From: Patescibacteria group bacterium
GTDB taxonomy: Bacteria; Patescibacteriota; WWE3; 2-01-FULL-39-13
Assembly: GCA_030916925.1 (NCBI GenBank)
Contig: JAUPVU010000016.1
Coordinates: forward strand, 1 to 16,046
Direction of reading: 5' to 3'
DNA: 16,046 nt
Positions 13,144 to 16,046 of this stretch are shown here, piece by piece. How positions within the stretch are numbered: the first letter of the stretch is position 1; the number at the start of each line of letters is the position of its first letter. The notes below the pieces were generated by a model. It did not search any database. It was not told the DNA's origin and was given only the letters and a program-made list of their open reading frames with translations. Position numbers and translations under genes: made by a program.

Positions 13144-13595
13144 CCCACTAAAAAGGACTCCACGAGAGGTATGAACAGGGAATAATTACCCCTTCGTTTT
13201 AGTTATAAATACGGGCTCTTTCACTTTACGTATCTCATAGTCTACTTATGTGTATAAAATAGTATTTTATTATAGGTTGTTGTTCATAACTGCCTTAATT
13301 ACCAACAGCAACTTACCCGAAGAGCTATTTTTATCCACTTTTAAAAAGATGATGGTTTAGGTACGAATTATTCCTATTAAATGATGAATATCACGCAAAA
13401 TAAGCTTTAGTTTAGTTGTCAACACGGATGAATATAAGATTGGGCTGTGGAAATAAGGTTTATAAGAGTTATACACTTCTCCACTATCCCTACTATTACT
13501 ACTACTTTATTTAAATAATATACTTTGTATCTACAGGAGATGTGGATAAGAATTAAGAAAAACTTAAAATATTATGAATTAATTATAACAAGGGA
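13144..13595. other. Putative replication origin (oriC) between dnaA and rpmH
   Basis: This gene-free, AT-rich stretch holds a cluster of DnaA boxes (consensus TTATNCACA). Two are perfect on the minus strand: 13249-13257 (TTATACACA) and 13541-13549 (TTATCCACA). Two with one mismatch are on the plus strand: 13331-13339 (TTATCCACT) and 13469-13477 (TTATACACT). From the last of these, a 12-nt spacer leads to consecutive trinucleotides CTA CTA TTA CTA CTA CTT (13490-13507). An AT-only or nearly AT-only run follows, to about 13523 (TATTTAAATAATATA). Box, trinucleotide run and AT-rich stretch in that order match the DnaA-trio basal unwinding element of B. subtilis oriC. An imperfect stem GTTGTTG/CAACAGC lies at about 13275-13315. 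There is no coding capacity of note. Confidence 0.72.
13490..13507 (+). promoter_or_regulatory. DnaA-trio-like element
   Basis: Six consecutive trinucleotides, CTA CTA TTA CTA CTA CTT, lie between a DnaA box and an AT-rich stretch. On the complementary strand this reads 3'-GAT/AAT-5' repeats, which is the published DnaA-trio pattern (3'-[G/A]AT-5') to which DnaA binds as single strand during origin opening. Confidence 0.6.
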
Positions 13596-14975
13596 TTAAT
13601 CAGCATTTAAGATAGCATTTCTAACTTGATCGATTTCTTTTTGAAAAGAACGGTTATCTTTTATAGAAGATTCAATTTTATTAACACCATGCATAACTGT
13701 TGTATGATCTCTACTTCCTAAAAGCTCACCTATTGCTTGAAAACCTAATTCACTAATATCCCTTAGAAAAAACATTGAAATCTGACGTGGCGTTACTAGT
13801 GTTTTCATTCTCCTGGTTCCTTTTAGATCCTTAATAGTGACGCCATAATATTTACAGACCTCTCTTATTATTGTGTTTGGTGTGATTCGACTTTGCTGAG
13901 TTTTTTCTATCTGCCCTATTATTGATTTAGTAGTTTCTATATTTAGGGTTTGCCCTAGGCTCCTTGCAGTGGTGACTGTTTGAAGTAACTTTGCCTCAAG
14001 TTCTCTTATATTTGTTTTAATTGCTTCTGCTATATACTCAATAACTTCTCTTGGAGCACCGAGTTTCAATTCTTCGTTGCGTTCAATCAAAATTGCCATT
14101 CTTGTTTCTAGATCTGGTGGTTGGATGTCTGCAATCATTCCACTCGCAAATCTTGATGATAAACGCTCCTCCAAAGTTTTTATTTCATGAGGAGGTCTAT
14201 CGGAAGTTAGAATAATTTGCTTTTGATCCATGTAAAGAGCATTAAAGGTGTGAAAGAATTCTTCTTGGGTAGCTTCTTTACCTGCGATTGAATGAATGTC
14301 ATCTACAATTAGCACGTCAACATTTCTATATTTATTTTTCAATTCATTTCTAGTTAAGTTAGAGGTCGGCTTACCTTTTCGCACAGCATCTACAACTTCG
14401 TTTAAAAATTGTTCGCCCGTTATATATAAAACTTTGGCATTTGGATTCTTTTTTAAGACTTCTTGTCCAATAGCTTGTACTAGATGTGTTTTTCCCAGTC
14501 CAACGCCGGAGTATAGGAAGAAAGGATTGTAAATTTTTCCGGGGTTGTCGGCAATTGCTGTGGAAACAGCATTTGCAAGCCTGTTGTGATTTCCAACAAT
14601 AAATCGTTTGAAAGAATAAGTTTCATTTAATCCAACTGATTTTGCTTTATTTATATTTTCTTGTGGAGTATTGAAGAGAGGTCCAAAGTCATCTGGTTTT
14701 AGTTTTAAATCGGTAGTCTTCTCTACCGTGAACATTAGACGATATTCATCGCCTGCAATTTTTCGAATGATGTCTTTTATATAGCCATACATTCTTTCTT
14801 CGATGAAATTTCTTTGATACTCGCTAGTACACGAAATTTCGATTAGATGGTCAGCCTCATCTATTTTTTTTATAGCTGTACCTGGAATGTGTGCTTTAAA
14901 GTGGGCGGGATTCGAAACTATTTCTAGTTCACCTTTAACTGACTTCCAGAGATCTTTAGGATCTAAGTTAATCAT
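13596..14975 (-). CDS. dnaA: Chromosomal replication initiator protein DnaA
   Basis: 459 aa with all four domains. Domain I is at about 1-85 (DPKDLWKSVKGELE). A short linker follows (85-115). The AAA+ core has Walker A GVGLGKTH (157-164), Walker B VLIVDDIH (221-228) and the Arg-finger region LSSRF (R275). The DNA-binding HTH domain carries TRRMKTLVTPRQISMFFLRD and the signature DHTTVMHG (423-430). DnaA-ATP binds DnaA boxes and melts the origin. Matching boxes lie on both sides of the gene: two overlap its promoter and four are downstream. The gene is transcribed toward the putative origin. The start ATG at 14975 fits the family N-terminus, and the predicted mRNA start is only a few bases upstream. 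Autoregulation by DnaA is likely because a perfect box lies in the promoter spacer. Confidence 0.98.
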   Translation of the reverse strand: MINLDPKDLWKSVKGELEIVSNPAHFKAHIPGTAIKKIDEADHLIEISCTSEYQRNFIEERMYGYIKDIIRKIAGDEYRLMFTVEKTTDLKLKPDDFGPLFNTPQENINKAKSVGLNETYSFKRFIVGNHNRLANAVSTAIADNPGKIYNPFFLYSGVGLGKTHLVQAIGQEVLKKNPNAKVLYITGEQFLNEVVDAVRKGKPTSNLTRNELKNKYRNVDVLIVDDIHSIAGKEATQEEFFHTFNALYMDQKQIILTSDRPPHEIKTLEERLSSRFASGMIADIQPPDLETRMAILIERNEELKLGAPREVIEYIAEAIKTNIRELEAKLLQTVTTARSLGQTLNIETTKSIIGQIEKTQQSRITPNTIIREVCKYYGVTIKDLKGTRRMKTLVTPRQISMFFLRDISELGFQAIGELLGSRDHTTVMHGVNKIESSIKDNRSFQKEIDQVRNAILNAD

Positions 14976-14985
14976 TTGTATGTGA

Positions 14986-15013
14986 ATTCTATATATTGTT
15001 TATCCACAGTCAA
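14986..15013 (-). promoter_or_regulatory. dnaA promoter
   Basis: On the minus strand, TTGACT (15013-15008), a 16-nt spacer, then TAGAAT (14991-14986), 10 nt before the dnaA ATG. The spacer contains the DnaA box at 15000-15008, so bound DnaA would block the promoter. Confidence 0.6.
15000..15008 (+). promoter_or_regulatory. DnaA box in the dnaA promoter
   Basis: Perfect TTATCCACA, lying between the -35 and -10 of dnaA. It is 21 bp (two helical turns) from the next box. Confidence 0.8.
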
Positions 15014-15020
15014 CCCGAAA

Positions 15021-15029
15021 TTATCCACA
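15021..15029 (+). promoter_or_regulatory. Second DnaA box upstream of dnaA
   Basis: Perfect TTATCCACA just upstream of the dnaA -35, in the same orientation as the box at 15000-15008. Binding could be cooperative, affecting both dnaA and the divergent promoter 24 nt further on. Confidence 0.8.
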
Positions 15030-15052
15030 AGCCTTTTTACCCATGCCACTCA

Positions 15053-15081
15053 TTGACGTTTGATACATAGAAATATATATT
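15053..15081 (+). promoter_or_regulatory. Promoter of the divergent membrane-protein gene
   Basis: TTGACG (15053-15058), 17-nt spacer, TATATT (15076-15081), with about a 20-nt leader before ATG 15107. It faces away from the dnaA promoter. Confidence 0.6.
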
Positions 15082-15106
15082 GTTATATAGAAAGTAAAAA
15101 CCTGTC

Positions 15107-15712
15107 ATGTTTTCAAAAGCTTTATTAAAACTTATAGATTCTGCAATATTTCCAGCTATATTTATTATTGCTGCTAAAATAATCGGTATTACTTTTCTTT
15201 CTTCTTATTTCGATACTTCATATTCCGTTGAAGGTTTAAGTTTGGTTTACACAAACGCGCAAGATTTTATTGCTGTTAATTCCTATTCTTCATTGTTAAT
15301 GTTTTCTGCAGTTTTTGCAGGACTTATATGGGTTGTTATTAAGGCTCATGTTTTTCACGACACACATGTAAAGCCAGGGTTTGCCGCACAACTTCTAGAT
15401 ATGAATATGCATAGTATGGTTCAAGGTTCTAGAATCATTTATTCAGAAAGTTTTGTTTGGATTTCTTACGCTTGGCTTTGTACTTTAATCTTTGGTGTTT
15501 ACAGCTTTTATGGTTTAGCGTATTGGTGGGTTTTCTATTTAGCCTTGGGAGTTAGTGTTATTGCCACAGCTGCCATCGCGTTGGATTTTGAAAAAGAAAT
15601 AAAAGCAAACATAAAACCAACTTTTAGATATGGCGGAAACGATGATTTAGAAATTTCAGTCGGAAACAAAAAATTAATAAAGATATCAGAAGTTTCAAAG
15701 GAGTTTATATAA
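15107..15712 (+). CDS. Hypothetical four-TM membrane protein divergent from dnaA
   Basis: 201 aa, family not recognised. Hydrophobic segments are at about 12-32, 61-80, 115-133 and 136-158. A loop of about 28 residues between the first two segments holds YFDTSYSVEGLSLVYTNAQDF. The intracellular loop after segment 2 is His-rich (KAHVFHDTHVKPG, then DMNMHSM). The C-terminal tail of about 40 residues is polar and charged (DFEKEIKANIKPTFRYGGNDDLEISVGNKK). The gene has a clear promoter and ends directly at the start of the next gene, whose Shine-Dalgarno lies in its last codons. The two are therefore one operon, with a secreted partner downstream. The shared intergenic region with dnaA includes two DnaA boxes, so DnaA could affect its expression, but that is inference. 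Confidence 0.75.
   Translation: MFSKALLKLIDSAIFPAIFIIAAKIIGITFLSSYFDTSYSVEGLSLVYTNAQDFIAVNSYSSLLMFSAVFAGLIWVVIKAHVFHDTHVKPGFAAQLLDMNMHSMVQGSRIIYSESFVWISYAWLCTLIFGVYSFYGLAYWWVFYLALGVSVIATAAIALDFEKEIKANIKPTFRYGGNDDLEISVGNKKLIKISEVSKEFI
15697..15703 (+). promoter_or_regulatory. Strong Shine-Dalgarno for the downstream secreted-protein gene
   Basis: AAAGGAG, 9 nt before ATG 15713. It is the only clear Shine-Dalgarno seen before any gene in the window, and it decides the start of the partial gene. Confidence 0.75.
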
Positions 15713-16046
15713 ATGAAAACTATTCTTAAAAATTCAGCTTTAGTATTTGTTTTAGTAGGTCTTTTGGGATTACCAAGTCTTGGATTTGGAATGTTGAAAT
15801 ATGATCCAGATCAGGGAAGTCAGCCAGTTGTTCTGGGTGCCACTTCATTGCCAGCAGATGAAGTTATGCCAGAAGTTTTAGGAACATCGCAGCAAGTCGT
15901 TGAAACTGTCCAGAATGATTTAAAAATCGTTGATCAATTTTCACTTAATTTAAATTTAAGCGAGGACGTAAACCAAACTTTTTATAGCATCGCTCCAGAA
16001 AAGTACGAAGGAGAACAATATTCTTTTTATGTAGTATTACCATCGG
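15713..16046 (+). CDS. Secreted protein with signal peptide, N-terminal part
   Basis: The open frame runs off the window end, with 111 codons visible. The start MKTILKNSALVFVLVGLLG looks like a signal peptide (basic n-region, hydrophobic core at about 8-20), with possible processing near residues 24-30. The exported part begins with a Pro/Gln/Asp-rich stretch (YDPDQGSQPVVLGATSLPADE), repeats VLG motifs (VVLGATS, EVLGTSQ), and then looks beta-rich (FSLNLNLSEDVNQTFYSI, EGEQYSFYVVLPS). The family is not recognised and the length is unknown. It begins at the base after the stop codon of the four-TM gene and has a strong Shine-Dalgarno, so it is co-transcribed. A membrane plus exported pair is suggested. 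Confidence 0.72.
   Translation, partial: MKTILKNSALVFVLVGLLGLPSLGFGMLKYDPDQGSQPVVLGATSLPADEVMPEVLGTSQQVVETVQNDLKIVDQFSLNLNLSEDVNQTFYSIAPEKYEGEQYSFYVVLPS

Noticed and set aside
13441..13456. TGTGGAAATAA as a further DnaA box
   Set aside because: Compared with TGTGGATAA it has two extra bases or two mismatches, so I did not count it.
1..16046. CRISPR array, insertion sequence, phage or defence module
   Set aside because: No spaced repeats, transposase, terminal inverted repeats or recognisable defence domains were seen. The only recombinase is Xer-like and not next to element ends.

Overview
The window is AT-rich, gene-dense chromosomal DNA from a bacterium, most likely a member of the Patescibacteria/CPR. 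The basis is indirect: short intergenic gaps, almost no Shine-Dalgarno sequences, many small divergent membrane proteins, and a reduced set of core genes in shortened or divergent forms (RnpA with a degraded RNR motif, a KhpB/Jag without its N-terminal domain). TGA is used as a stop (end of the partial TatD gene), and I see no sign of UGA recoding. The exact lineage cannot be fixed by eye.

Layout. (1) 1-4737, envelope region: the C-terminus of a TatD-like nuclease is translationally coupled to a processive-type GT2 glycosyltransferase. Next comes an MraY/WecA-type polyprenyl-phosphate sugar-phosphate transferase with an extra N-terminal membrane region. Converging on it is a UbiA-family enzyme of the decaprenyl-phosphate phosphoribosyltransferase type, preceded by a small two-TM protein. 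Together these suggest lipid-linked sugar chemistry for a surface polysaccharide. (2) 4761-9871, mixed housekeeping: a histidine phosphatase, tRNA-Ser(GCU), an unrecognised 326-aa soluble protein, a DUF1761-like membrane protein, TrpS, elongator-type tRNA-Met, an FtsB/DivIC-like septum protein, initiator tRNA-fMet, and a tyrosine recombinase with altered catalytic residues. (3) 9950-14975, replication and ribosome/membrane-biogenesis block, all on the minus strand: dnaA, a 527-bp origin region, rpmH, rnpA, yidD, yidC, khpB/jag, dnaN. (4) 15107-end: divergent from dnaA, a four-TM protein followed by a secreted protein that runs off the window.

The strongest non-genic signals are as follows. 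The gap between dnaA and rpmH looks like an origin: two perfect and two near-perfect DnaA boxes, and a run of CTA/TTA trinucleotides leading from a box into an AT-rich stretch. This matches the DnaA-trio unwinding element. Two more perfect boxes overlap the dnaA promoter. Between the tRNA-Met gene and the FtsB-like gene lies a structured element that copies the first ~20 nt of the tRNA, then forms nested hairpins ending in a T-run. It may be a small tRNA-mimic RNA or attenuator. Many genes carry an extended -10 promoter (TGN-TANNNT) only 6-10 nt before the start codon, which implies leaderless or nearly leaderless mRNAs. The initiator tRNA departs from the usual rules in its anticodon stem, D-loop and T-loop.

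No CRISPR array, insertion sequence, phage module or recognisable defence system is visible.
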